This document shows positions 51,638-61,015 of a stretch of DNA of 64,000 bases, piece by piece. A program made the translations under genes and the position numbers. The DNA comes from Nocardia crassostreae (GTDB lineage: Bacteria > Actinomycetota > Actinomycetes > Mycobacteriales > Mycobacteriaceae). A model generated the notes under the pieces. The model searched no databases. It was not told where the DNA came from and saw only the letters and a program-made list of their open reading frames with translations. How positions within the stretch are numbered: the stretch's first letter is position 1; the number at the start of each line of letters is the position of its first letter. The DNA is taken from positions 310,001-374,000 of the forward strand of contig NZ_BDCH01000020.1 in NCBI RefSeq assembly GCF_001613405.1, in the 5' to 3' direction.

Positions 51638-51717
51638 GGTTCACACCCTTTCCCGTTGGTGCACACCCGTTATTGGTGCACTGGATTGGGTGTGAACCGA
51701 GCCGAAGGGGTGTGAAC
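51638..51717. repeat. Cluster of GGTTCACACCC-like repeats upstream of cobD
   Basis: Within 80 bp there are GGTTCACACCC (51638-51648), GGTGCACACCC (51658-51668), a TTGGTGCACTGG centre, the inverted GGGTGTGAACC (51688-51698) and GGGTGTGAAC (51708-51717), spaced 20, 30 and 20 bp. The first and third form a perfect 11-bp inverted repeat. This is the layout of a multi-site operator; the regulator is unknown, and there is no cobalamin-riboswitch-like B12 box. Confidence 0.55.
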
Positions 51718-51725
51718 TGGGGTGG

Positions 51726-52655
51726 TTAGCGGCGGGTGCCGCCGTAGCGGTCGGCTAGGCGGGCCTCATTGGTGGGCTTTGCGGGTGGGGCGCTCGGGGG
51801 CTCGCTCGAGGTCGCTGAGGGAGCGGTCGGTGCGGCCGGGGTGGGCTGCGTGGTTGCGGGTTTCGGGGCAGTGGCGGCGCGTTCGCGGCGGCGGGCGCGG
51901 AGTTCGGCGTAGACGAAGTAGCCGAGGCCCAGGGGGGCCATGATGCCGAAGGCCAGCCATTGCAGGCCGTAGGAGAGGTAGGGGCCCGCGTCGAGTTGGG
52001 GGAGGGCTACGGGGGTGAAGACGCCGGGCTGGCCGGGGTCGAGTTGGAGGTAGCCGCCGCGGCCGTCGGTGGGGATGGGGGTGAGGGGGAGGGCGAGGAC
52101 GGTGGAGACCTGGGCGGTGTCGGTCGAATAGACCTGGCGGTAGCCGTCTTCGGTCATGGGGGGCTTGGATTCGATGATGCCTTCGGAGGCGCGGACGCGG
52201 GCCTCGAGATGCTGTTGGCCGGTGGGCGGGGCGGGGATCTCGGGGGCGCGGGTGCCGTTGACGGCGGCGATCTGGCCGCGGTCGACCAGCAGGGTGCGGC
52301 CGTCGTCGAGGCGGAAGGCGGCCAGCACCGAATAGGCGGGGGCGCCGTCGAGGTGGCGGAGGCGGACCAGGACCGTCGAGTCGGGGACGTAGCTGCCTTC
52401 GGCGGTGACGCGATGCCACTCGGTGTCCTTACCGGGGCCGCCGAGCACGGTGGTGACATCCACCGGGGCCGCTTCCACGGAGTCGGCAATGCGCTGATTG
52501 CGTTCCGAGGTGGAGGTGTTCTTGCCCAGCTGCCACGGGGCGAGCACGGTGAAGCACAGGTAGGCGAATCCGGCGACCACCGCCGCCAGGATCACCCAGC
52601 TGGGTCGTAGCAGAAAGCCGAGGCGGCGCAGTCCGGAGAGCTTGGTCCCGCTCAT
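51726..52655 (-). CDS. SURF1-family cytochrome oxidase biogenesis protein
   Basis: Inner-membrane assembly factor for haem-copper oxidase, 309 residues. Two membrane helices frame an extracytoplasmic domain: helix 1 at about 18-38 (PSWVILAAVVAGFAYLCFTV, then LAPWQLGKN) and helix 2 at about 232-252 (LQWLAFGIMAPLGLGYFVYA). Inside are the SURF1 marks TEWHRVTAEGSYVP and LVDRGQIAAVNG. The C-terminus has a low-complexity Ala/Pro tail. It overlaps the phosphatase stop by four bases (ATGA-type). Same neighbourhood as Rv2235. Confidence 0.92.
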   Translation of the reverse strand: MSGTKLSGLRRLGFLLRPSWVILAAVVAGFAYLCFTVLAPWQLGKNTSTSERNQRIADSVEAAPVDVTTVLGGPGKDTEWHRVTAEGSYVPDSTVLVRLRHLDGAPAYSVLAAFRLDDGRTLLVDRGQIAAVNGTRAPEIPAPPTGQQHLEARVRASEGIIESKPPMTEDGYRQVYSTDTAQVSTVLALPLTPIPTDGRGGYLQLDPGQPGVFTPVALPQLDAGPYLSYGLQWLAFGIMAPLGLGYFVYAELRARRRERAATAPKPATTQPTPAAPTAPSATSSEPPSAPPAKPTNEARLADRYGGTRR

Positions 52656-53152
52656 GCGCGCTCACCGCTCCCGGGTTCGCCGAGCTGTTCGCGCACCCAG
52701 TCCAGCAGTCCGGGCACCGCCGCCTCGATCTGCTCACGCACGAGCACGAAATCCGACTGATCGCCGTAATACGGGTCCGGCACATCCGCCCCGTCCGCCG
52801 CCGGATCGAAGCTGCGCAGCAGCCGCCGCCGCTCCGACGGCACGCCCATTCGCGCCAGCTCCCGCTCGTGCCCGGTATCCAGGGCGACCAGCAGATCCGC
52901 ATCCCGATGATCGCTTCCGATCACCGCCGCCGCATGCCCCACCGGATACCCGTGCGCCCGCAGCTCCCGATTCGTCCGCGAATCCGCCTCGTCCCCCACA
53001 TGCCAACTCCCCGTCCCGGCACTGCTCACCCGCACCCGGTCACCGAGACCCGCGCGCTCGAGATGCGCCTGGAAGATTTTCTCCGCCATCGGAGACCGGC
53101 AGATGTTCCCGGTGCAGATGAAGGTCACATGCAGCTCGCCCACACCAGCCAT
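52652..53152 (-). CDS. Low-molecular-weight protein tyrosine phosphatase
   Basis: PtpA-like phosphatase, 166 residues. The P-loop CTGNICRS gives Cys13 and Arg19; the general acid is the Asp of DPYYG near residue 127, and a Ser/His rich SSAGTGSWH follows strand 2. In mycobacteria PtpA dephosphorylates host and bacterial proteins and pairs with kinase PtkA; no PtkA-like HAD gene is seen here between this gene and cobC. Its stop overlaps the SURF1 start. Divergent from cobC. Confidence 0.93.
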   Translation of the reverse strand: MAGVGELHVTFICTGNICRSPMAEKIFQAHLERAGLGDRVRVSSAGTGSWHVGDEADSRTNRELRAHGYPVGHAAAVIGSDHRDADLLVALDTGHERELARMGVPSERRRLLRSFDPAADGADVPDPYYGDQSDFVLVREQIEAAVPGLLDWVREQLGEPGSGERA

Positions 53153-53196
53153 TCTGTCGGTTGGCCCCGAACCCCGGCCACGTAGGGTAGACTGCT

Positions 53197-54315
53197 GTGC
53201 CGCAGGACACCGCCGACCACGACCCCCACCCCGCTGCGAAGGCCGCAGCGGCGGATCCGGATGCCACGAATGTCGACCTTGCGAAGTTGCGGCATCACGG
53301 GGATGTGGAGACGCGGGCGGGGATGGTCGATTTCGCGGTGAACGTGCAGGGGAGCGGGCCTCCGGAGTGGTTGCGGGAGCGGCTGGCGGGGCGACTCGCG
53401 GAGCTTGGGCGATACCCGGATGCGGGGGAGGAGCGGGCGGCTCGGGAGGCGGTCGCGGCTCGGCACGGGCGGCGGGCCGAAGAGGTGCTGTTGCTGGCCG
53501 GGGTGGCCGAGGGATTCGCCATGCTGCCGCGGTTGACGGCGGGGATCGAAGCTGAGCCTCGGCGGGTGGCGGCGGTGATTCATCCGTCTTTTACCGAGCC
53601 GGAGTTGGCATTGCGGGAGGCGGGGGTGCCGGTGGTGCGAGTGGTGTTGGAAGCGCCGTATCTGCTGGAGTCGGCGGTGGTGCCGGAGGAGGCGGATCTG
53701 GTGGTCGTGGGGAACCCGACCAATCCGACGTCGGTGCTGCATCCGGCCGAGAGCATCCTGGGGTTGCGGCGGGCCGGGCGGATTGTCGTCGTGGACGAGG
53801 CCTTCGCCGACGCGGTCCCGGGGGAGGCGGAATCGCTTGCAGGGGTGAGTTACCCGGATGTGCTGGTGTTTCGGAGTCTCACGAAGACGTGGGCCCTGGC
53901 CGGACTGCGGTGCGGGTACGTGCTGGGGGATCCGGAGGTGCTGGCGCGGTTGAACCATGGACGGGCGCATTGGCCTTTGGGCACACTGCAATTGGAGGCG
54001 ATCGCGGCGACCGCCGAGCCCGAGGCGGTGGCGGAGTCGCAGCGGAAGGCGGAAGCCATTGCGGCCGATCGGGAGGCGATGATTCCGCGGCTGCGCGAGC
54101 TCGGCGTCGAGGTGCACGAACCGGCGCGCGGGCCGTTTCTGCTGATTCGGGTTCCGGATGCCGAGTTGCTGCGGAAGCGGCTCGCGGACAAGGGGATCGC
54201 GGTGCGGCGAGGGGACACCTTCCCGGGGTTGGGCGCCGGGTTCCTGCGGTTGGCCGTGCGGCCCGCCGCCGAGGTGGATCGGCTGGTCGCGGCGATCCGC
54301 GAGGTCGGTCTGTGA
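53197..54315 (+). CDS. cobC: CobC-like threonine-phosphate decarboxylase/aminotransferase
   Basis: PLP-dependent aminotransferase-fold enzyme, 372 residues, like Rv2231c; CobC/CobD proteins decarboxylate threonine phosphate to aminopropanol phosphate for the cobalamin side arm. Early FAVNVQGSGPPEWL matches the N-terminal substrate segment, VVVGNPTNPTSV binds the PLP ring, and the PLP lysine is in SLTKTWALAGLRCGY near residue 230. The start is GTG 53197. The first 45 residues are a polar extension. In the window it is close to cobD, supporting a joint role. Confidence 0.9.
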   Translation: MPQDTADHDPHPAAKAAAADPDATNVDLAKLRHHGDVETRAGMVDFAVNVQGSGPPEWLRERLAGRLAELGRYPDAGEERAAREAVAARHGRRAEEVLLLAGVAEGFAMLPRLTAGIEAEPRRVAAVIHPSFTEPELALREAGVPVVRVVLEAPYLLESAVVPEEADLVVVGNPTNPTSVLHPAESILGLRRAGRIVVVDEAFADAVPGEAESLAGVSYPDVLVFRSLTKTWALAGLRCGYVLGDPEVLARLNHGRAHWPLGTLQLEAIAATAEPEAVAESQRKAEAIAADREAMIPRLRELGVEVHEPARGPFLLIRVPDAELLRKRLADKGIAVRRGDTFPGLGAGFLRLAVRPAAEVDRLVAAIREVGL

Positions 54316-54516
54316 GGCGCGGCCGCGGACCGGAGGACCTCTGCGGGGGGCGGGGCGACCTCCGGTCGCGGGGGCGGGGGTCGGTCTGCCGCTGCGGTCG
54401 GGGTGGGCGGGGCGACTTGCCGTTCCGGTAGCGGTGGGCGGGTTCGGCCGTACGGTGCGCCGCACGGGTTGGGTTGACTGCGATATGAATGTGACTGTCT
54501 CGGAGGAGGTTCGGTT

Positions 54517-55650
54517 GTGGTGACGGCGGTGCGGCTGGCGGATCTCATTGCGGCGCTGGAGGCGGCTTATCCGCCGAAGCTGGCCGAATCGTGGGATTCG
54601 GTGGGGCTGGTGTGCGGGGATCCGGGGGAGAGTGTTTCGCGGGTGCTGTTCGCGGTGGATGCGACGGCGGCCGTGGTGGACGAGGCGATCGAATGGGGGG
54701 CGCAGGCCCTCGTCGTGCATCATCCGCTGCTGTTGCGCGGGGTGGATACGGTGGCGGCGGATACGCCGAAGGGGGCGTTGCTGCATCGGCTGATTCGGTC
54801 CGGGTGTGCGCTGTTCACCGCGCACACCAATGCCGATTCGGCAGATCCGGGTGTATCGGACGCCTTGGCGCAGGCGATGGGGCTGACCGTCACGGGGCCG
54901 CTGGATCCGAAACCGGTTACCGCCCTTGACGCTTGGTCGGTGGTGATACCGCGCGCACATACCGAGGCGGTGCTGGCCGCCCTGTTCGCGGCGGGTGCGG
55001 GTGCGAGTGGGCACTATGACGACAGTGCGTGGCGGGTCGCGGGCACCGCGCAGTTCCGGCCGCTCGACGGTGCGAATCCGGCGCTGGGCGCGATCGGCGA
55101 ATTGCAGGTCGTCGACGAGGACCGGATCGAGGTGATCGCGCCTCCGGCCCGGCGCGCGGCGGTGCTGGCGGCCTTGCGGGCCGCGCATCCGTACGAGGAG
55201 CCCGCCTATCACGTGACCGAGCGGGCGGCGCTGCCGTCGGGGCTGGGCATCGGCCGGGTCGGCGAGCTCGCCGCGCCGGAATCGTTGCGCGAGTTCACCG
55301 CTCGCGTGCGCAAGGGATTGCCCGCGACCACCTGGGGCGTGCGTGCGGCCGGGGATCCGGATCGGATCATCCGCACCGTCGCGGTGTGCGGCGGCGCGGG
55401 GGATTCCTTCCTCGGCAAGGTCGCCCGCCTCGGCGTGGACGCCTACGTCACCGCCGACCTGCGGCACCACCCGGCCGACGAGCACCTGCGCGCCGGTGGC
55501 CCGGCGCTGGTCGACGCCGCCCACTGGGCGACCGAATTCCCTTGGTGCGCACAGGCGGAAGGCGTCGTGCGGGCGGCGCTGCCGGATATCGAGACGCGGG
55601 TGTCCACGCTGCGCACCGATCCGTGGAGCATCGGCGCGGCGGAAGGCTGA
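54517..55650 (+). CDS. Nif3-like dinuclear metal-center protein
   Basis: NIF3/DUF34 protein, 377 residues, like Rv2230c. Metal ligands: LVVHHPLLLRG at about 65-75, FTAHTNADSAD at about 100-110 and the C-terminal ADLRHHPADEH and GHxE-like DAAHWATE. The middle insert is the PII-like domain seen in long Nif3 proteins. Often proposed as a GTP cyclohydrolase-like or iron-handling protein; the function is not settled. AGGAGG lies seven bases before GTG 54517. Upstream gap of 201 bp contains no gene that I can support. Confidence 0.92.
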   Translation: MVTAVRLADLIAALEAAYPPKLAESWDSVGLVCGDPGESVSRVLFAVDATAAVVDEAIEWGAQALVVHHPLLLRGVDTVAADTPKGALLHRLIRSGCALFTAHTNADSADPGVSDALAQAMGLTVTGPLDPKPVTALDAWSVVIPRAHTEAVLAALFAAGAGASGHYDDSAWRVAGTAQFRPLDGANPALGAIGELQVVDEDRIEVIAPPARRAAVLAALRAAHPYEEPAYHVTERAALPSGLGIGRVGELAAPESLREFTARVRKGLPATTWGVRAAGDPDRIIRTVAVCGGAGDSFLGKVARLGVDAYVTADLRHHPADEHLRAGGPALVDAAHWATEFPWCAQAEGVVRAALPDIETRVSTLRTDPWSIGAAEG

Positions 55651-55685
55651 CCTCGGCGAGGATCGCGCCTACGCGGCGACCACGG

Positions 55686-56126
55686 CTACTCGGCCACGAC
55701 CGTCGGCTCGTGCGCCACAGGGAAATTCACCGAATTGGCGATGAAGCATTTCTTGTGCGCTTCCTCGTGCAGGCCCATGGCCGTCTCGATCATGTCCGGC
55801 TCGGTCACGGTGACCCGGGGGCGCAGCGTGACCAGTTGGAAACGCTCGTCGTCCATCACTCCGACCGCGCTGTCGTGATAGCCCGTCACCACCACGCCCG
55901 CCTCGGCGCACAGATGCAGGAACCACAGCATGTGGCAGTCCGACAGCGCCCCCACCAGCAGCTGTTCCGGATTCCACCGCTCCTTGCTGTCCCGGAATTT
56001 CGGATCGGAGGTGGCCGGGATGGGCGGTCGTCCCGCCGCGAGCACCTCGTGGTCCCGCGAATACGACCGGTACCCGGTGGTCGCGCCCGACCACGTCACC
56101 TCGACCTCGTACACATGCTCTGCCAT
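55686..56126 (-). CDS. OsmC/Ohr-family peroxide-detoxifying protein
   Basis: Thiol-dependent hydroperoxide reductase-fold protein, 146 residues. The two redox cysteines are in LSDCHMLWFL (about residue 64) and AHKKCFIANS (about residue 127), which is the OsmC/Ohr spacing. FRDSKERWNPEQLLVGAL precedes the first and gives the conserved Glu/Gln. It lies opposite the conserved cobC-Nif3-RNase H series and interrupts it compared with M. tuberculosis. Confidence 0.92.
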   Translation of the reverse strand: MAEHVYEVEVTWSGATTGYRSYSRDHEVLAAGRPPIPATSDPKFRDSKERWNPEQLLVGALSDCHMLWFLHLCAEAGVVVTGYHDSAVGVMDDERFQLVTLRPRVTVTEPDMIETAMGLHEEAHKKCFIANSVNFPVAHEPTVVAE

Positions 56127-56293
56127 GAGGCGACGATGTCACATCCGTCACCCGGCCGTCCGGTGTTTTTCGCCCGCGCCCAGGTCCTCGCCGATCGAAT
56201 GTCCAGCTTGCGGCTGGGTTGGCCAATCGGGATGCCGAAGACGGGTACGGTGGGAGTCTTGAACCGTCCATAGCGTCCAGGAGACCTTCCGCG

Positions 56294-57031
56294 TTGAATG
56301 CCGAACCATCGATCCAGGCCAAGCTGCTCGACCTCGCCGCTGTCGACGCCGAGCTGACGAGGATCGAGCATCGCCGCAAGGTGCTGCCCGAGGAGCAGGA
56401 GGTGCGGCAGCTCGAGGCGGAACGGACGACCCGCAAGGATGCCGCGGTGAAGGTCGAGATCCTCATCGACGATCTGGACCGCGATATTCGCAAGCTCGAG
56501 GGCGAGATCGAGGCCGTCGCCAAGCGTGAGCAGCGCGACCGCGGCCTGCTGACCGCCGGTTCGGTCGGCGCCAAGCAGCTCTCGGAGCTCCAGCACGAGC
56601 TGACCAGCCTGGAACGCCGCCGCAAGGTCCTCGAGGACGATCTGATCGAGGTCATGGAGCGCCGCGAGGCCGCCGCCGCCGACCACGACCACGCCGGTGC
56701 CAACCTCGACAAGGCCGAACAGGATCTCGTCGACGCCGAGCGCCGCCGCGACGACGCCCTCGCCGACCTGACCGTCGCCCAGCAGCGCTGCGAATCCGAC
56801 CGCGCCGCCCTCACCGGCGTCTTCCCCGCCGACCTGCTCGCCGCCTACGACAAGCAGCGCGCCGGATACGGCGTCGGCGCGGGCCTGCTCCAGGCCCGCC
56901 GCTGCGGCGCCTGCCGCATGGAACTCGACCGCGGCGAAATCGCCCGCATTGCCAAGGCCGCCCCCGATCTGGTCCTGCGCTGCCCCGAATGCAACGCGAT
57001 CCTGGTGCGCACCAAGCAATCCGGACTGTGA
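56294..57031 (+). CDS. Coiled-coil C4 zinc-ribbon protein (Rv2229c-like)
   Basis: 245-residue protein consisting of a long antiparallel coiled coil (about residues 15-170, heptads with EAERTTRKDAAVKVEILIDD and AEQDLVDAERRRDDALADL) and a C-terminal zinc ribbon CGAC...CPEC (about 207-236). Resembles bacterial CdsZ/HP0958-type proteins that act in RNA handling or as chaperone-like factors. Chosen start TTG 56294 has AGGAGA nine bases upstream and opens at the family N-terminus. Always next to Nif3 and RNase H genes in actinobacteria. Confidence 0.9.
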   Translation: MNAEPSIQAKLLDLAAVDAELTRIEHRRKVLPEEQEVRQLEAERTTRKDAAVKVEILIDDLDRDIRKLEGEIEAVAKREQRDRGLLTAGSVGAKQLSELQHELTSLERRRKVLEDDLIEVMERREAAAADHDHAGANLDKAEQDLVDAERRRDDALADLTVAQQRCESDRAALTGVFPADLLAAYDKQRAGYGVGAGLLQARRCGACRMELDRGEIARIAKAAPDLVLRCPECNAILVRTKQSGL

Positions 57032-57208
57032 TCACCGCCCGCGCGCAGTTCCCCGACCGCGCGCTGCAACTCATCGCCCCCTGACCTGATGCGGGCGGGC
57101 GCGAATGGCAGTATGCGACCTGCGCGCGGGCTGACCGAGCGGATGGCGCGCTCCGTCCGGACAGGTCGGACCCGTCGCGATGGCACGTCGGAATGTGGAG
57201 GGTGAGCG

Positions 57209-58387
57209 GTGGCGAGCATGGTGATCGTTGAAGCGGACGGTGGCTCGCGCGGGAATCCCGGACCGGCCGGGTACGGCGCGGTCGTGTGGGATGCCGATCG
57301 GGAGCGAGTGCTGGCCGAGCGCAAGGAGTTCCTCGGGGTCGCCACCAACAATGTCGCTGAATACCGGGGTCTGATCGCGGGTTTGGAGGCGGCGGCCGAG
57401 CTCGGGGCGCGCGAGGTGTCGGTGCGGATGGATTCCAAGCTGGTGGTCGAGCAGATGTCGGGGCGCTGGAAGGTCAAGCACGAGGCCATGATTCCCCTCG
57501 CCGAGCGGGCGCGGCAGTTGGTCGCCGGGTTCGATCGGGTGAGCTTCGCCTGGATTCCGCGCAACGAGAACTCGCACGCCGATCGACTGGCCAATGAGGC
57601 CATGGACGACGCGCACATTGTCGATGAGGTCCGGACCGCGCTGTCGTCGCAGGAGCCGTCCGCCGTGGGGGCGGCCGGGAATTCCGGTGCTGGCGCCGAA
57701 CTGCTTCCCTTGGAGGAGAGCTCGTCGGCCGAAGGGGGCAGCGGCGGAGCTGCGCCCGGATGGACGGGGGCGGTCGGTCGGCCGACGCGGTTGTTGCTGT
57801 TGCGGCACGGGCAGACGGAATTGTCGGTGCAGCGGCGGTATTCGGGGCGGGGGAATCCGCCGTTGACGGAGTTGGGGCGGGAGCAGGCGGCTCGGGCGGC
57901 GAAAATGCTTGCGGGTAAGGGGAATATCGCGGCGATCGTGTGTTCGCCGCTGGGGCGGGCGCAGGAGACGGCCGAGGCCGCGGGGCGGGCGCTGGGGGTG
58001 CCCGTTCGGGTGCTGGACGGGTTGATCGAGACGGATTTCGGGGAATGGGAAGGGATGACGTTCCTGGAGGCGCGGGAGCGGGATCCGGAGTCGCATGCGC
58101 GGTGGCTGGGGGATCCGTCGCTGCCCGCGCCCGGCGGGGAGAGCTTCGATCAGGTGCGGGAGCGGATCGAAGGGGTGCGGCGGGATCTGGTGGCGTTGTA
58201 TCCGGGCGCGAATGTGCTTGTGGTGAGCCATGTCACGCCGATCAAGACACTGCTGCAGCTGGCCCTGGGGGTGGGGCCGTCGCTGCTGTACCGGCTGCAC
58301 CTGGATCTGGCATCGCTGTCCATCGCCGAGTTCTATCCGGACGGCGGATCGTCGGTGCGGCTGGTGAACGATACCTCGTATCTCTGA
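57209..58387 (+). CDS. Bifunctional RNase H / acid phosphatase (Rv2228c-like)
   Basis: 392 residues with two enzymes. The N-terminal type I RNase H domain has Asp10 (EADGGSRGNPG), Glu51 (NVAEYRGL), Asp75 (RMDSKLVV) and Asp125 (NSHADRLANE), cutting RNA in RNA:DNA hybrids. After a Gly/Ser-rich linker (about 150-185) a histidine phosphatase domain follows: RHG at 199-201, SPLGRAQETA, and SHVTPIK with the second His near 335, resembling alpha-ribazole phosphatase CobC. In M. tuberculosis this fusion has RNase H and phosphatase activity. GTG 57209 start. Ends the cobalamin-linked block. Confidence 0.93.
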   Translation: MASMVIVEADGGSRGNPGPAGYGAVVWDADRERVLAERKEFLGVATNNVAEYRGLIAGLEAAAELGAREVSVRMDSKLVVEQMSGRWKVKHEAMIPLAERARQLVAGFDRVSFAWIPRNENSHADRLANEAMDDAHIVDEVRTALSSQEPSAVGAAGNSGAGAELLPLEESSSAEGGSGGAAPGWTGAVGRPTRLLLLRHGQTELSVQRRYSGRGNPPLTELGREQAARAAKMLAGKGNIAAIVCSPLGRAQETAEAAGRALGVPVRVLDGLIETDFGEWEGMTFLEARERDPESHARWLGDPSLPAPGGESFDQVRERIEGVRRDLVALYPGANVLVVSHVTPIKTLLQLALGVGPSLLYRLHLDLASLSIAEFYPDGGSSVRLVNDTSYL

Positions 58388-58407
58388 ACGGATTCCGGCG
58401 CGGCCGT

Positions 58408-59294
58408 TCACGGCCGCAGGACCGCGCTGAGGAATTCGGTCTGATCGAAGACGGCCTTCTCGAACCAGTCGTCGAAGTAGATGTCGAAGTGCCCGATGGG
58501 ATATCGCTTCACCACCGCGTGCTTGGTGCGCTCGGCCGCCTTCAGGGTTGGTCCGGCCGGGGCGACGGTGTCGTTGTCGCAGACGGCGCAGAAGACCGGC
58601 GCCTTGATGTCCTTGGTGCGGCGGGCGGGGAGCCGAACAGGGTCGACACACCCACGCGGGCAGCCACTTTCGGACGGTACCGACTACTCTCCTCGGCGAG
58701 GCGGCCGAATCCCTCGGGGACGTCGGCGGCGCTCATGAGCGCCGCGGAGTGCTTCTTGCCCGCCAGCCGCGCCTTGATCGGCTTGCGGATGATCGGGCCG
58801 ACAATGAGATCGGTCAGCGCCATCGTGCCCGTCTTGGTGAGGCTGATCGGCCCCTTCGCCATGGCCGAGGACCAGCCACTGGTGAACGGGCACTGCGCCA
58901 CCACCGCCGCGATGTAGTGATCGTCCGGCGCCACCGACAGCACATGCCCGCCGCCGAAGGAACTGCCCCACAGCGCGATTCGAGTGGCATCGATTCCGCG
59001 AATCGTGCGCGCGTAGGCAATGGCCGCATACCAGTCCGCCCGCTGCCGCGCGATATTGATCACCTGCCGCGGCTCCCCGCCGCTCGCCCCGAACCCCCGG
59101 TAATCGAAGACCAGCACCGCCATTCCCGCCATGGCGAACCGCCGCGCGTAGCGGTCCAAGCCCATTTCCCGGTCGGCGCCGAGGCCGTGTCCTATGACGA
59201 CGAGCGGCCGGGGTCTGGGCGGTCCGTCCGGGAGATAGAGCCAGCCCGCACATTCATCACCACCGGAGGGGAACCCCACCTCGACACGCTCCAT
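58408..59294 (-). pseudogene. Alpha/beta-hydrolase with one frameshift
   Basis: Dienelactone hydrolase-like enzyme, about 295 codons. From ATG 59294: VVIGHGLGADREMG, VLVFDYRGFGASGG, the serine elbow LWGSSFGGGHVL (Ser near 119). After VSTLF near 58635 the frame is lost; with one added C the sequence continues RLPARRTKDIKAPVFCAVC to IGHFDIYFDDWFEKAVFDQ and a TGA at 58408, supplying the acidic residue (CDNDT) and catalytic His (GHFD). One missing base in GGAGCCGAACAG explains everything. 27 bp before the rnpB RNA on the opposite strand. Confidence 0.8.
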
Positions 59295-59321
59295 GGCGCA
59301 TTACGGTACCTTGGGTCCCGC

Positions 59322-59751
<430 letters not shown>

Positions 59752-59839
59752 CCCTTTTGGGGGCCCGCCCGCGGTGCCATGATGGAAGCAGGCCGCGGGC
59801 GGATATCCGTGGCACTGCGGGAAATTCGCGGGGCACGCG

Positions 59840-60838
59840 ATGGAAATACTCTTACTGATCGCCACCTCCGGGGCGCTGACGGCGGCAGCGGCCGCCATTG
59901 CCGCGGGAATGCGAGTCGTCAACCAATACGAGAAGGGCGTGGTGTTCCGGCTCGGGCGGGTGCGCGCCGTGCGAGATCCCGGACTGCGCCTGCTGATCCC
60001 GGCGGTGGACAAGATGCGCAAGGTGTCGATGCAGGTCGTCACCATGCCGGTGCCCGCCCAGGAGGGCATCACCCGGGACAATGTGACCGTGCGGGTGGAC
60101 GCGGTCGTCTACTTCCGGGGCATCGATCCGCTGCGGGCCATCATCGAGGTGGAGAACTACCTGTACGCCGTCGGTCAGGTCGCCCAGACCTCGCTGCGTT
60201 CGGTGATCGGCAAGAGCGATCTCGACGATCTGCTCTCCAATCGCGAACAGCTCAACAAGGGCCTGGAGCTCATGATCGATTCGCCCGCCCTGGGCTGGGG
60301 CGTGCACATCGATCGCGTCGAGATCAAGGATGTGGCGCTACCGGATTCGATGAAGCGCTCCATGTCGCGCCAGGCCGAGGCGGAACGCGAACGCCGGGCC
60401 CGGGTCATCTCCGCCGACGGCGAGTTTCAGGCCTCGCAGAAGCTGGCCGATGCCGCCGCCCGCATGTCGCAGTCCCCGGCCGCCCTGCAACTGCGATTGC
60501 TGGAGACCGTCGTACAGGTTGCGGCGGAGAAGAATTCGACGCTGGTGCTGCAGTTCCCGGTGGAACTGCTGCGCTTCCTGGAGCGGGCGACGCCGGGCGC
60601 TCCGGCGGCGGCCGGGAGCGCTGCCGCCGATGCGGGGCGGGCGTCGGATTCCCCGGTCGTGGCAAACGATCCCGCGCCCGCGGATCCTCCGGCCGCGCTC
60701 GATGCGTCCAAGCCCGCGGAACTGCCCTCCGGCGCGGCGTCGGACGGGCGCGAAACCCGCTCGGTAATAGCCAATTCGAATGACTCAGACGCGTCATCGC
60801 GGGCAGCGGGTCCGGGCGCGTCGACCAATGAAGGGTGA
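59840..60838 (+). CDS. Stomatin/prohibitin (SPFH)-family membrane protein
   Basis: Membrane scaffold protein, 332 residues. One N-terminal helix (about 2-24, LLIATSGALTAAAAAIAAG), then the SPFH domain: VNQYEKGVVFRLGRVR, PAVDKMRKVSMQVVT, DAVVYFRGIDPLRAI, and the coiled region RQAEAERERRARVISADGEFQASQK. The last 95 residues are a disordered Ala/Ser/Asp tail. SPFH proteins organise microdomains and hold proteases or NfeD-type partners. A 36-residue membrane gene follows 11 bp downstream. Confidence 0.92.
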   Translation: MEILLLIATSGALTAAAAAIAAGMRVVNQYEKGVVFRLGRVRAVRDPGLRLLIPAVDKMRKVSMQVVTMPVPAQEGITRDNVTVRVDAVVYFRGIDPLRAIIEVENYLYAVGQVAQTSLRSVIGKSDLDDLLSNREQLNKGLELMIDSPALGWGVHIDRVEIKDVALPDSMKRSMSRQAEAERERRARVISADGEFQASQKLADAAARMSQSPAALQLRLLETVVQVAAEKNSTLVLQFPVELLRFLERATPGAPAAAGSAAADAGRASDSPVVANDPAPADPPAALDASKPAELPSGAASDGRETRSVIANSNDSDASSRAAGPGASTNEG

Positions 60839-60849
60839 GGTGCGGATCG

Positions 60850-60960
60850 ATGTCGGTTTCCATGTTGATCCAGCCGCTGGCGGTGCTCGTACTGTTCGCG
60901 ATCGCGTATCTGTTCAAGTGGCTGTCGGCCGTGCTGCCCGGTGGAATTCGCGGCAGATAG
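60850..60960 (+). CDS. 36-aa single-helix membrane microprotein
   Basis: Short frame beginning ATG 60850 with GGGTGAGG nine bases upstream, ending TAG. It encodes one helix, LIQPLAVLVLFAIAYLFKWL, followed by a Gly/Arg tail (PGGIRGR). Its position 11 bp after the SPFH gene suggests a subunit or regulator of that membrane protein. I know no family; existence rests on the ribosome site, composition and placement. Confidence 0.5.
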   Translation: MSVSMLIQPLAVLVLFAIAYLFKWLSAVLPGGIRGR

Positions 60961-60982
60961 CCGGGCTGCGAAGGGTTTAGAG

Positions 60983-61015
60983 CCACGGCGCGTTGGGTAA
61001 CGCGCGCCGTGGTGG
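60983..61015 (+). terminator. Terminator-like hairpin
   Basis: CCACGGCGCG and CGCGCGCCGTGG pair in a stem of about ten bases around TTGGGTAA, 23 bp after the microprotein. No strong T run follows. The rest of the 300-bp gap up to 61261 shows no supported gene. Confidence 0.55.

Noticed and set aside
50562..51725. Cobalamin riboswitch near cobD
   Set aside because: No B12-box-like GCCACTG sequence or suitable leader; the repeat cluster upstream looks like protein-binding sites.
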